Positions 24,000-32,744 of a DNA stretch of 50,490 nucleotides are shown here, one piece after another. Location: assembly GCA_045605385.1 (NCBI GenBank), contig JAZUPW010000022.1:1-50490 (forward strand), read 5' to 3'. The stretch's first letter is position 1; each line of letters starts with the position of its first letter. Origin of the DNA: SIG607 sp045605385. Lineage in GTDB: Bacteria > Bacillota > Clostridia > Oscillospirales > Acutalibacteraceae. The notes under the pieces were generated by a model. The model was not told where the DNA came from. It saw nothing but the letters and a program-made list of their open reading frames with translations, and did no database searches. Position numbers and translations under genes: made by a program.

Positions 24000-24284
24000 A
24001 TGTTAAAGATCAACATTCAGTTGTTCGCCCATAAAAAAGGTATGGGTTCTACCAAGAACGGCCGTGACAGTGAGTCCAAGCGTCTTGGTGTTAAAAGAGC
24101 AGACGGTCAGTTTGTTTTGGCCGGTAATATCCTCGTTCGTCAGAGAGGTACTCACATCCATCCCGGTAACAACGTAGGTTTGGGTTCCGATGATACCTTA
24201 TTTGCTCTGATCGACGGAAAAGTAAAGTTCGAGCGTGTAGGTCGCGATCGTAAGCAGGTTAGCATCTACGCTGTTGAGCAGTAA
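24000..24284 (+). CDS. rpmA: 50S ribosomal protein L27 with cleavable N-terminal extension
   Basis: A 94-residue protein. The first nine residues MLKINIQLF are the extension that Prp cuts before AHKKG, which leaves the mature N-terminus that reaches the peptidyl-transferase centre. The core motifs GSTKNGRDSESKRLGVK and RQRGTHIHPGNNVG are typical. The SD is GGAGGTG. It is followed by a strong terminator that separates it from obgE. Confidence 0.97.
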   Translation: MLKINIQLFAHKKGMGSTKNGRDSESKRLGVKRADGQFVLAGNILVRQRGTHIHPGNNVGLGSDDTLFALIDGKVKFERVGRDRKQVSIYAVEQ

Positions 24285-24290
24285 TTTACA

Positions 24291-24325
24291 TACGGCTTGG
24301 GCTTTTGCCCAGCCGTATTTTTTTT
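24291..24325 (+). terminator. Terminator between rpmA and obgE
   Basis: Stem TACGGCTTGGGC / GCCCAGCCGTA with one bulged T around TTTT (24291-24316), followed by nine T. Confidence 0.9.
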
Positions 24326-24341
24326 GAAAAGGAAAGTTTTT

Positions 24342-25619
24342 ATGTTTATTGACGTAGCTCAGATACATTTAAAAGCAGGAAACGGCGGTAACGGCTGTGT
24401 TTCCTTTCACCGTGAAAAATACGTAGCCGCAGGCGGTCCCGACGGTGGTGACGGCGGACGCGGTGGTAATATATTGTTTGTTGCCGACGATAACCTTTCT
24501 ACTCTTGCCGATTTCCGTTACAAGAAAAAGTATGCCGCCGAAAACGGTGGTGACGGCAGGGCATCGCGTTGTACGGGCAAAAAAGCGCCCGACCTTATTA
24601 TATCGGTTCCAAGAGGAACTCTTATTAAAGATGCGCAGTCGGGTATGATAATTGCTGATATTTCCGATAATCAGCCCGTTATAATAGCGCGTGGCGGTAA
24701 CGGCGGTTGGGGAAATCAGCACTTTGGTAATGCAACAAGGCAGGTACCGCGTTTTGCTAAACCCGGTGCGCCCGGCGAAGAGTTTGACGTAATTTTGGAA
24801 CTTAAGCTCCTTGCTGACGTAGGCCTTATAGGTTTTCCAAACGTCGGTAAGTCTACCTTGGTTTCGGTTGTAAGCGAAGCAAAACCTAAAATTGCTAACT
24901 ATCACTTTACTACTCTTACTCCCGTTTTGGGTGTGGTAAGAATGGGCGAGGGAAGTTCATTTGTAATGGCGGATATTCCGGGCCTTATTGAAGGCGCGGG
25001 TGAAGGCGTGGGTTTAGGCCACGAATTTTTAAGGCACGTTGAACGCTGCCGACTTCTTGTTCACGTTATTGATATTGCAGGAAGCGAAGGCAGAGATCCT
25101 ATTGATGATTTTGAAAAAATAAATTATGAATTAGGTGTTTTCAGCAGTGAACTCAGTGAACGTCAGCAAATTGTGGTTGCTAATAAATGCGACCTCACAG
25201 ATGACGAAACTGTTGAAGAATATAAAAAATATTTTGAAGAAAAAGGCTACGCTTTCTTTCCCATTATGGCGGCTATTGCCGAAGGCACAAAAGAACTTGT
25301 TAACCATATTGCGGCTTCCCTTGCAAAATTGCCGCCTGTGAAAAGGTATGAAAGCGAAATTTCTACCGAGGAATTGAAACTTCCGCAAAAAGCAAAAAGA
25401 ACCTTTACACTTCGTGAATGTAACGGTATTTATTACGTTGAAAACTGCGATTGGTTAGAGCCTATTATGAATACTGTTGACCCAGAAGATTATGAATCTT
25501 TACAGTATTTTGAAAGAGTGCTGAGAAACAGCGGTATTATTCAGGCGCTTAAACGTGCCGGTGTCAGTGAGGGAGACACTGTTAATGTCAACAATTTTGA
25601 ATTTGAATATATCGTATGA
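24342..25619 (+). CDS. obgE: Obg GTPase
   Basis: A 425-residue GTPase for 50S ribosome maturation and stress control. The start is the ATG after AAAAGGAAAG; an in-frame start at 24297 lies in the terminator. Residues 1-158 form the glycine-rich Obg fold. The G domain has GFPNVGKST, DIPGLIEGA and NKCDL. The C-terminal OCT domain (about 350-425) is present as in Bacillus Obg. It overlaps mrnC by 32 nt. Confidence 0.95.
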   Translation: MFIDVAQIHLKAGNGGNGCVSFHREKYVAAGGPDGGDGGRGGNILFVADDNLSTLADFRYKKKYAAENGGDGRASRCTGKKAPDLIISVPRGTLIKDAQSGMIIADISDNQPVIIARGGNGGWGNQHFGNATRQVPRFAKPGAPGEEFDVILELKLLADVGLIGFPNVGKSTLVSVVSEAKPKIANYHFTTLTPVLGVVRMGEGSSFVMADIPGLIEGAGEGVGLGHEFLRHVERCRLLVHVIDIAGSEGRDPIDDFEKINYELGVFSSELSERQQIVVANKCDLTDDETVEEYKKYFEEKGYAFFPIMAAIAEGTKELVNHIAASLAKLPPVKRYESEISTEELKLPQKAKRTFTLRECNGIYYVENCDWLEPIMNTVDPEDYESLQYFERVLRNSGIIQALKRAGVSEGDTVNVNNFEFEYIV

Positions 25620-26001
25620 TAAAGAGTGTTTAAAAAATATGACACCGTCTACTTTTTCGTTTGTAGGCGATGCCGTATACGGTTTGTGTGTAAGAAGTTA
25701 TCTTGCACAACTGCCGCGACCTTCTAAAAAACTTCACGCTGAATCGGTTATGTACGTTAGCGCTTCGGCACAAAGTAAGGCTTTTTCGGTAATAGAACCG
25801 TTATTAAGTGAAGAAGAACTCGGCATTTTTAAAAGGGGTAGGAATTTTCATACAAATCATACTCCTAAAAGTTCCAGCAGCGGTGAATACCACACGGCAA
25901 CAGGCCTTGAAACTTTGTTCGGGTATCTTTATTTAAACGGCAAAACCGAAAGACTTGCCGAACTGTTTGATATTATATGGAAAAATTTAACAAATCAATA
26001 A
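25588..26001 (+). CDS. mrnC: Mini-ribonuclease III
   Basis: A 137-residue RNase III-like nuclease without a double-strand RNA-binding domain, acting on 23S rRNA precursors. The signature FVGDAVYGLCVR has the catalytic Asp near residue 25, the second acidic site is Glu in ATGLETLFGYLYL near 114. The ATG follows GGGAG; it lies 32 nt inside obgE. In Bacillus the gene follows cysS, so the link to obgE is a different arrangement that still joins two ribosome-maturation functions. Confidence 0.9.
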   Translation, partial: STILNLNISYDKECLKNMTPSTFSFVGDAVYGLCVRSYLAQLPRPSKKLHAESVMYVSASAQSKAFSVIEPLLSEEELGIFKRGRNFHTNHTPKSSSSGEYHTATGLETLFGYLYLNGKTERLAELFDIIWKNLTNQ

Positions 26002-26008
26002 GATAATA

Positions 26009-26043
26009 AAAATCCGCATACTATATGTATGCGGATTTTATTT
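26009..26043. terminator. Bidirectional terminator
   Basis: Perfect 13-bp stem AAAATCCGCATAC / GTATGCGGATTTT around TATAT. It ends obgE-mrnC and the convergent minus-strand small gene. Confidence 0.85.
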
Positions 26044-26045
26044 GC

Positions 26046-26189
26046 TTAATAGTTGTTGTTCTTGTTCTGATTATTCTTATTCTGTTCGTTTTTGTTTTGT
26101 TCGTTCTTGTTCTTGCTGTTCTTGTTCTGTTCGTTTTTATTGTTATAATTCTGTTCATTTTTGTTGTTGTAATTTTTATTTTCCTGCAT
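26046..26189 (-). CDS. Asn/Lys/Gln-rich small protein, 47 residues
   Basis: A short minus-strand gene with ATG at 26189 and TAA at 26046. I translated it by hand: 22 of 47 residues are Asn, 9 Lys, 6 Gln, 5 Glu, with only four other residues after Met (three Tyr and one Ser). The motif NKNEQN recurs. An excellent SD, GGGGTGAT, lies 6 nt before the ATG, and a terminator follows the stop, so expression is plausible. It is the last gene of the rlmB-tatD strand. Low-complexity, hydrophilic and probably disordered; I know similar Asn-rich short proteins from spore-forming Clostridia but cannot assign a function. The complementary hydrophobic reading on the plus strand is its shadow. Confidence 0.65.
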   Translation of the reverse strand: MQENKNYNNKNEQNYNNKNEQNKNSKNKNEQNKNEQNKNNQNKNNNY

Positions 26190-26193
26190 AAAA

Positions 26194-26239
26194 AATCACC
26201 CCGCTTTCACTTTTATTATTTGGTGAAAAAAGGGTGATT
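26194..26239 (-). promoter_or_regulatory. SD-sequestering hairpin / tatD terminator
   Basis: On the minus strand AATCACCC...TTTCAC pairs with GTGAAA...GGGTGATT-type complement (26239-26223 with 26210-26194), leaving two mismatches in about 17 bp, and a T-run (26195-26190) follows. The 3' arm contains the SD (GGGGTGATT) of the Asn-rich gene. The structure may stop tatD transcripts and also hide the SD of the small gene. Confidence 0.55.
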
Positions 26240-26244
26240 ATTCT

Positions 26245-27048
26245 TTAATATGAATTAAGGAATAATTTTTCTGCATTTTGTTTGGTGGCAGTTAAAACTT
26301 CCTCTACATTTAAGTTTTTAATTTCTGCAATCTTTTTTGCAACGTAAATAATTAAACCGCTGTGGTTTGTTTTGCCTCTGAAAGGTTCGGGCGCCATATA
26401 AGGCGCATCGGTTTCAAGAAGCAGTTTTTCAATTGGGATTTCTTTTACAACTTCCGGTAATCTTTTTGCATTTTTAAATGTAAGAACACCGCCAATGCCA
26501 ATATACATACCCAAACTTAAAATTTCTTTTGCCATTTCCACACTGCCCGAAAAACAGTGCAGTACACCGTTTGGTTTGTACTCTTTTAAAATGTTTAGCG
26601 TATCGGCGTGGGCATCTCTGTCGTGCACAATAATGGGCAGATTATATTTAAAACTTAATTCAATTTGTTTTTTAAAATAATCTTTTTGTTTCTCTGCCGC
26701 TTCGGGATTCCAATAATAATCAAGACCAATCTCACCAACGGCAACAGCGCTGCCTGTTTTTAACAGTTCTTCAAGCACATTTAAAGCGGGCTCGGCTGTA
26801 GAAACATATTCAGGGTGATAACCAACTGCCGCGTGAACAAAATCATACTTTTTAGCAAGTTCAAGCGTAAAAAGCGCTGAATTATAGTCACTTGCACAGT
26901 TTATTATTCCCGTAACGCCCTGTGTGTTTTGTAAAGCATTTAATAGTTCATCACGGCAATTATCAAAACGGCTGTCATCAAAATGCGCGTGTGAATCAAA
27001 AATGTCACTTACATTTTCAAAACCGTCTGCAAAGCAAATATCCATCAT
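26245..27048 (-). CDS. tatD: TatD-family metal-dependent DNase
   Basis: A 267-residue TIM-barrel hydrolase of the TatD/YcfH family. The metal sites are FDSHAHFD near residue 16-23, GEIGLDYYW near 104-112, VHDRDAH near 139-145, HCFSGS near 163-168 and ETDAPY near 212-217. The start is taken at the ATG that overlaps the metG stop by 4 nt; starts 12 bp upstream or one codon downstream are also possible. It directly follows metG, the order seen in many Firmicutes. Confidence 0.9.
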   Translation of the reverse strand: MMDICFADGFENVSDIFDSHAHFDDSRFDNCRDELLNALQNTQGVTGIINCASDYNSALFTLELAKKYDFVHAAVGYHPEYVSTAEPALNVLEELLKTGSAVAVGEIGLDYYWNPEAAEKQKDYFKKQIELSFKYNLPIIVHDRDAHADTLNILKEYKPNGVLHCFSGSVEMAKEILSLGMYIGIGGVLTFKNAKRLPEVVKEIPIEKLLLETDAPYMAPEPFRGKTNHSGLIIYVAKKIAEIKNLNVEEVLTATKQNAEKLFLNSY

Positions 27049-28973
27049 CTTATTTTGCAACCCGCAGGAACGTCGTCGGCAAAAATTACCTTAACTGTTT
27101 CTTCATCTACGTCGGCGGCAAGTATCATACCGTTAGACTCAACACCGCAAAGTACAGCGGGTTTCAAATTAGAAACAACAATAACGGTGTGTCCTATAAG
27201 ATCATTCGGAGTATACCACTTGGCAATTCCCGAAGCCACTATTCTATCGGTTCCGCTACCGTCATCAAGCGTTAGTTTTAAGAGTTTCTTTGCTTTTTTA
27301 ATAGGTTCGCAATTAATTATTTTTGCAGTTTTAAGTTCTACTTTAGCAAAGTCTTCAATACCAATCTGTGAAACTTTTGCAACGCCTGCAGCTTCGTTTT
27401 CAGCCTTTGCGGCTTCCTGTTTTGCTTTCATTTCTTCTTCTAATTCAGCAAGAACTTTTTCGGCATCAATACGCGCAAATAACGGTTTTGCTTCGCCTGT
27501 GTTGTAAGAAGTAACTGCACCGAAAGTGAGTTCGCTGTTGTTTTCGCAAAGTTGTTCGGCAATACTTAAAGAAGATTTTGGCATAATGGGGGAAAGCATA
27601 ATACCAAGCATTCTTATACATTCTAAAAGGTTATAAAGCACGGTTTGCAAACGTTCGCTGTTTGCTTCGTCTTTAGCAAGAGCCCAAGGGGTGGTTTCGT
27701 CAATATATTTATTGCAACGTCTTGCAAGGTTCATAACCGTTTCTAATGCATCGGCAAAATGGTAAGAATCAAGTTGCTCGTAATACTTTTGAACAGTATC
27801 CTTTGCAAAACTTATAAGTTCATCATCAAGAATATCGGCTTTTAATGATTCAACCTTACCGCCGAAATACTTGTTTGTCATAGCAATACTGCGGTTTACA
27901 AGGTTACCCAAAGTATTGGCAAGGTCGGTATTGAATTTATTTATAAAACTTTCGTAAGTAATGTTACCGTCTTGTGCAAAGGGAACTTCGCTTAAAAGGT
28001 AATAACGTACCGCATCACTTGAAAAACGAGCAGCAAGTTCATCGGCATAAATAATATTGCCCTTTGATTTGCTCATTTTATCTTCGCCGAAAAGTACCCA
28101 AGGGTGACCTAAAACCTGCTTTGGTAACGGTTCGCCTAAAGCCATTAGAATAATGGGCCAGTAAATGGTATGGAAACGCACAATATCTTTGCCTATAACG
28201 TGCAAATCGGCAGGCCATAATTTCTTGTAAAGGTCACTGCTGCCGTCGGGATCGTAACCAATGCCCGTAATATAATTTGAAAGCGCGTCTATCCACACGT
28301 AAATAACGTGTTTGTCATCAAAACTAACCGGAACACCCCATTTAAAAGAGGTGCGCGATACGCAAAGGTCGGCAAGACCGGGTTTTAAAAAGTTATTAAC
28401 CATTTCGGCTTTTCTTGAATCGGGTTTGAAAAATTCGGGATTATCTTCGTAATACTTTGCAAGTTTGTCCTGATATTTGCTTAATTTCAAGAAGTAGGCT
28501 TCTTCTTTAGCATCGCTTACATCTCTGCCGCAATCAGGACATTTGCCGTCTACAAGTTGAGAAGCGGTAAAGAAAGATTCGCAGGGAACACAGTATTTGC
28601 CTTCGTATTCACTTTTATAAATATCGCCCTGCTCGTAAAGTTTTTTAAATATTTTCTGTACGGTTTTTTCGTGGTAGTCATCGGTAGTACGAATAAATTT
28701 ATCATACTGTGTATCAAGGCTGTCCCACACTGCTTTTATTTCAGCCGATACAGCATCTACGTATTCTTTTGGAGCAATACCTTTAGCAGCGGCATATTCT
28801 TCTATTTTCTGTCCGTGTTCATCAGAACCTGTCATAAGATAAACGTCGAAGCCCTGCATTTTTTTGTAACGCGAAATAGCGTCTGCTAAAACAATATCGT
28901 AAGCGTTTCCAATATGCGGCTTACGTGAAGTATATGCAATAGCCGTAGTAATATAAAACTTTTTATTTTCCAT
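27045..28973 (-). CDS. metG: Methionyl-tRNA synthetase
   Basis: A 642-residue class I synthetase. KPHIGNAY near residue 19-26 is the HIGH motif, KMSKSKGN near 298-305 is KMSKS, and a zinc knuckle reads CVPC...CPDC at about 128-145. The C-terminal 105 residues (from about 535) are an OB-fold tRNA-binding domain, joined by an Ala/Glu-rich linker. SD GGAGGAATT is perfect. It overlaps tatD by 4 nt. Confidence 0.97.
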   Translation of the reverse strand: MENKKFYITTAIAYTSRKPHIGNAYDIVLADAISRYKKMQGFDVYLMTGSDEHGQKIEEYAAAKGIAPKEYVDAVSAEIKAVWDSLDTQYDKFIRTTDDYHEKTVQKIFKKLYEQGDIYKSEYEGKYCVPCESFFTASQLVDGKCPDCGRDVSDAKEEAYFLKLSKYQDKLAKYYEDNPEFFKPDSRKAEMVNNFLKPGLADLCVSRTSFKWGVPVSFDDKHVIYVWIDALSNYITGIGYDPDGSSDLYKKLWPADLHVIGKDIVRFHTIYWPIILMALGEPLPKQVLGHPWVLFGEDKMSKSKGNIIYADELAARFSSDAVRYYLLSEVPFAQDGNITYESFINKFNTDLANTLGNLVNRSIAMTNKYFGGKVESLKADILDDELISFAKDTVQKYYEQLDSYHFADALETVMNLARRCNKYIDETTPWALAKDEANSERLQTVLYNLLECIRMLGIMLSPIMPKSSLSIAEQLCENNSELTFGAVTSYNTGEAKPLFARIDAEKVLAELEEEMKAKQEAAKAENEAAGVAKVSQIGIEDFAKVELKTAKIINCEPIKKAKKLLKLTLDDGSGTDRIVASGIAKWYTPNDLIGHTVIVVSNLKPAVLCGVESNGMILAADVDEETVKVIFADDVPAGCKIR

Positions 28974-28994
28974 TTTTAATTCCTCCGGAAAAAA

Positions 28995-30152
28995 TTAATT
29001 ATTATTATAAGATTCTAAATCGCGTTGGTCGGCGCCTATGCCCGATAGTATAATAGCATAAAACAACGAAGTTTGTGACCAAAGCATTGTCATATCTGTT
29101 GTTGCGTGAAGCAAAACACCCGCGCTTAAAGCCAAAATAAAACAGTTAATTCTGTTTTGCGGCAGTTTTTGATTGCAAAGAAAAACGTTTCTGTAAAACG
29201 TTATGAAAAAAACACCCAAAATAAGTGTTCCCACAATACCGTAACTAAGTATGCTGTCTAAAGCAAAATTGTGGGCGTGGCTTGAAGGATATCTTGTGCC
29301 GCTTAGTGTTTTATAAGTAAAGAATCCTTTGCCAAATAAAAAAGCATCGGGAATATTGCGTATTGTGTCTTTCCAAATAAGTATTCGGTTATCTGTTGTT
29401 ACGGTAGATTCGCTTAATCTTGGCATAAGTTGCGGAAAAGAAAGCAATACCATAAGGCCTATTAAACATATTGATAAGTATATGCCAAGCAATTTATAGT
29501 TTTCGGTAAGAACCAAAAGGGCGGTAACGGCAACAAGAAGTTCTATAATTGCGAACATACTTCCGCTTAAATAAATAACCATACAGCAAATTAAAAACAA
29601 AACAGCGTTAATAAGTGTTTTGCTTTTGCCTGTTAGTTGTTTGTATGCGCAAACAAGAGCGCTTCCTGCCATCAGGGAACCTAAATAGTTGCAGTTATAG
29701 AACCACAGTTGAATACGGAAGGGTGGCTCGTTTATATGCATAAGTTTATTTATAATACAACCTATAAAGATTATAATACAGGCAAACTGAATAAGTGAAA
29801 GCATCCATTCAAATAATGGCTTTGTAATTACGTTTTGCAAATGAAAACCAATAATTGCAACCATTATAAATATAAAGGATAAGGAAAGTCCTTTGTGATT
29901 TTTGTAATAAAGCGCTGTAATCACCGTCATAATTAAAAATGCAAAAGCAAAAAACGGACCTTTTTTATTAAAGATTCTTTTAACGCTTCCTTTAATAAGC
30001 AATATCCATATACTGCATACAAGCAAAAGTATGTTTGTTACTTTATAGTGGCAAAAAACAGCAAATACGCTTAAAAAAACAATACAAACCGAAGAAATAT
30101 CGGTATTAAGCTGTTTTGCAAATGTATTTAAACGAGTACTTAAAGCATTCAC
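28995..30152 (-). CDS. O-antigen ligase/Wzy-like polysaccharide membrane protein
   Basis: A 385-residue protein with about ten to eleven hydrophobic segments and the Wzy_C-type periplasmic/extracellular loop, including the SSHAHNFALD motif near residue 288-297. Members polymerise or ligate surface polysaccharides. No glycosyltransferases are adjacent. It sits between a P-type-ATPase-like gene and metG with 21-24 bp gaps, so it is probably part of this operon. The function remains a family-level guess. Confidence 0.7.
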   Translation of the reverse strand: MNALSTRLNTFAKQLNTDISSVCIVFLSVFAVFCHYKVTNILLLVCSIWILLIKGSVKRIFNKKGPFFAFAFLIMTVITALYYKNHKGLSLSFIFIMVAIIGFHLQNVITKPLFEWMLSLIQFACIIIFIGCIINKLMHINEPPFRIQLWFYNCNYLGSLMAGSALVCAYKQLTGKSKTLINAVLFLICCMVIYLSGSMFAIIELLVAVTALLVLTENYKLLGIYLSICLIGLMVLLSFPQLMPRLSESTVTTDNRILIWKDTIRNIPDAFLFGKGFFTYKTLSGTRYPSSHAHNFALDSILSYGIVGTLILGVFFITFYRNVFLCNQKLPQNRINCFILALSAGVLLHATTDMTMLWSQTSLFYAIILSGIGADQRDLESYNNN

Positions 30153-30176
30153 CGATAATCCCCCTGAAACTTTGAT

Positions 30177-32726
30177 TTACGGTTTAGTAAATAAATAAGC
30201 AAACAGCGTAACGGCAAAACTTATAAGCTGATACATAATAAGGTCTGCGCCCGAAATAAACAGCGCCGCAGTGCCGAAATATTTATAAGCAAAAAGAATT
30301 ACGCCGATAACAGCCGAAAGTATGCAAAGTGCACCAAGAAGATTTACTGCGCGTTTAATTTTAATACAGCAAGCCATAATACCGCAGATTGCTGAGCCTT
30401 TGGATGTGAATGCCGCACCGCAATCAAGCTCGTCTTCACAGGCAGTTGCATTTTTATACATGTGTACACCGCTGCCGCTCATAATTTTAACAGAATCGCT
30501 GTAAATGTCAAAATAATCGCTTATCATTTCTTCGCTTAAATTCTGGTCGCAGTTGTTAACAAGAACAGTTACGCCTAAGTTTGTTACACGGCGGAGTTCT
30601 TTGGCTATAGATATGCTTGGAACATATTTTACCGAAAGTAACGCACAGGCTTTTTTATCTCTTGCAAGATAAACGGGGAAATAGCCCCTTTGAAGAATTT
30701 CTTTATCAACCTGCATATCGGGAACTTCTATTTCGTGCGCTAACATAAGCGCTCTGTTTCCAATAAACACACGGCTGTCGCCAACCCAACCCGTTATTCC
30801 CAAACGTTCTTCGTATTTTATAGAATCGGCTTCAGGAATTTCTAATCCTTCTGCAGTATCCATTGCCGCTTTGAATATGGGGTAAAGAGGACTTGATATA
30901 GTATTTGTTATGGAAGCGGCAATTGCTAAAGTTTGCTGCATATCGTTTTCAGACAATATGGTAAGATTGTTAAGCTTAACACTTCCTTTTGGAAACAGTG
31001 CATCGCAATCAATTGCCAAAGCGTTTGCTTCTTCAAGTTTTGTGGCGCATTTCACTCCGAAAATGGCGGCTTTGTAGCGTTTAAGACGTTTTGCCGCAGA
31101 ATTAAGCGGAAGTATATTAACGCCAAAAAGAATTAAAGGACAAAAACATGCCGAAAGATTTGCAAACGAAATAATACCGCTTATAAAACTTTGGTGGTAG
31201 GTTCCAATTGCAAATCCGCATAGCAGACATAAAACACAACTGAAAATAAATATAATACGTACTTTAGAAAACATATCACGGTCAACAGTACTGTTTTTCA
31301 TAAAGTTTTTTGCAAAACCGAACTGTTGGGGAGCGGCAACAAGCGCATCGCCCTCAATTGCTCTGTGTGTCATAGCAAAGGTGGTAGGCGTGTCATCAAT
31401 AAGCACCATTCCTTGTTTTTCGTGCGGCGAGTTAATAAGTCGGAAATTGTTATAAACGTCGTTTGACCTTTTAAACAAAAATAAATTGCGGAAGAATGTA
31501 TTTATTGCGGCAAGAAAAGCAAGGTAATAACATACCGAACTTTGTAAGTGATTAATGGTTGCCGCTAAAATGCCAATGAACTGGCAAATAATTGTAAAGC
31601 AGAACAAAACATCGCTTTGAGTTCGCTTTCCAAAAAGACTTTTAATACTTTTAAAACTGTCAAGCGAAGCAAGTATGCACAGCACAAAAGTTATAATTGA
31701 AAAAACGTTTATTGCCGTGCTGAAACTTTGCATTGAATCGCTAAAAGTGGGTAACGCAAGTATTAAAACAGGCAAAAGCGCCAGAAGAGAAATTGCAAGT
31801 GAAATAAAACGGTTTCGGCGGTTTTTAAGCAAAAATCTTCTTATTTTTTTTACGTCTTGTTTTGATTCGTATTCGGGGTTTGCAACAAAATCGGCATCTT
31901 CATCTTCTTCAATTATATTGCCAAGCGATTTAGTATCTTCTTTTTTGCTGAATAATTCCGAAGAAATATCTATTTCGCAACTTTCCTGTAAACCGTCGGG
32001 TGTAACAATAACCGGCATTGTTTTGGTGAAAGATGCGGTGTTAGAAATATCGGGCAGTTTAATTTCGGAAGAATCAATATCTGAAATATCGGCGGTATTG
32101 GTATTAACCGCTTCAAAAACAATAGTGCTTTCGGTTGCGTCATTTGAAACCGATGTTTCAGGTTTATCTTCTTCAATTTCAAGACCTAAAATACTCTCAA
32201 CTTTTTCTAAAGTATAAAGCGGTTCGGCTTTAGGAAGTTCACCGTTTGTTCCTTCGGTAATAAAAGGCATACAGGTTTGATAAAGGCTTATTTGCGATTC
32301 ATCAAATGCTGTTTCTTCTGCTTCTGAGAGAGAAGTTTCTTCTTTGTCGGGATAAGGTCCCGTTATACCGTCTAAAAATGCAAGTTGAATCTGTTCATCG
32401 TCTTGGTTTATTTCGGCAATATCATCAGCAACCGCAAAATCTGTATCATCAAGCACCGAAATATCAATATTAAAAGAAGGCGTAAAGGTTTCTTCTTGTT
32501 CTTCTTGGTTCAAATGAGATTGATAGTTGGTGTGCATACGTTCTTTAAGGTCATCTAAAGGATTAATATTTATTGTTTCTGTGTAAGGGTTATCATCACC
32601 CTCAATTTCATCGGGGGTAAGAACGTAAGATGCAACGGGTTTTATTTTATCTTTTTCCTCAACAGGAAGTTGAATCAACAAGGTATCTTCTTCGTTGTTT
32701 TTCTTTTTCCTTTTAAAAAGGCTCAT
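30177..32726 (-). CDS. Degenerate P1B-type ATPase-like membrane protein with acidic N-terminus
   Basis: An 849-residue protein. Residues 1 to about 290 are acidic and low complexity. About 300-420 hold four hydrophobic segments, about 489-540 two more and 792-849 the last two, a layout like heavy-metal ATPases. The CPC motif is altered to ACFCPL near 525. Where DKTGTLTKG is expected the sequence reads DCDALFPKG: D573 is kept but Lys, Thr and Gly are gone. The nucleotide domain remnant GWVGDSRVFIGNRALM is recognisable, but the hinge GDGxND is replaced by MSGSGVHMY. It is therefore probably not an active pump. It is downstream of rlmB (18 bp). Confidence 0.75.
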   Translation of the reverse strand: MSLFKRKKKNNEEDTLLIQLPVEEKDKIKPVASYVLTPDEIEGDDNPYTETININPLDDLKERMHTNYQSHLNQEEQEETFTPSFNIDISVLDDTDFAVADDIAEINQDDEQIQLAFLDGITGPYPDKEETSLSEAEETAFDESQISLYQTCMPFITEGTNGELPKAEPLYTLEKVESILGLEIEEDKPETSVSNDATESTIVFEAVNTNTADISDIDSSEIKLPDISNTASFTKTMPVIVTPDGLQESCEIDISSELFSKKEDTKSLGNIIEEDEDADFVANPEYESKQDVKKIRRFLLKNRRNRFISLAISLLALLPVLILALPTFSDSMQSFSTAINVFSIITFVLCILASLDSFKSIKSLFGKRTQSDVLFCFTIICQFIGILAATINHLQSSVCYYLAFLAAINTFFRNLFLFKRSNDVYNNFRLINSPHEKQGMVLIDDTPTTFAMTHRAIEGDALVAAPQQFGFAKNFMKNSTVDRDMFSKVRIIFIFSCVLCLLCGFAIGTYHQSFISGIISFANLSACFCPLILFGVNILPLNSAAKRLKRYKAAIFGVKCATKLEEANALAIDCDALFPKGSVKLNNLTILSENDMQQTLAIAASITNTISSPLYPIFKAAMDTAEGLEIPEADSIKYEERLGITGWVGDSRVFIGNRALMLAHEIEVPDMQVDKEILQRGYFPVYLARDKKACALLSVKYVPSISIAKELRRVTNLGVTVLVNNCDQNLSEEMISDYFDIYSDSVKIMSGSGVHMYKNATACEDELDCGAAFTSKGSAICGIMACCIKIKRAVNLLGALCILSAVIGVILFAYKYFGTAALFISGADLIMYQLISFAVTLFAYLFTKP

Positions 32727-32744
32727 ATAGGTTTTGTTTCCCCT

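Noticed and set aside
24369..24905. 178-residue minus-strand frame inside obgE
   Set aside because: It lies entirely antisense to a well-conserved GTPase, has no SD and shows no family motif.
26025..26237. 70-residue plus-strand frame rich in Val, Leu, Ile and Phe, looking like a membrane peptide
   Set aside because: It is the complement of the Asn-rich minus-strand gene (GTT/AAC codons), begins inside a terminator and has no SD.
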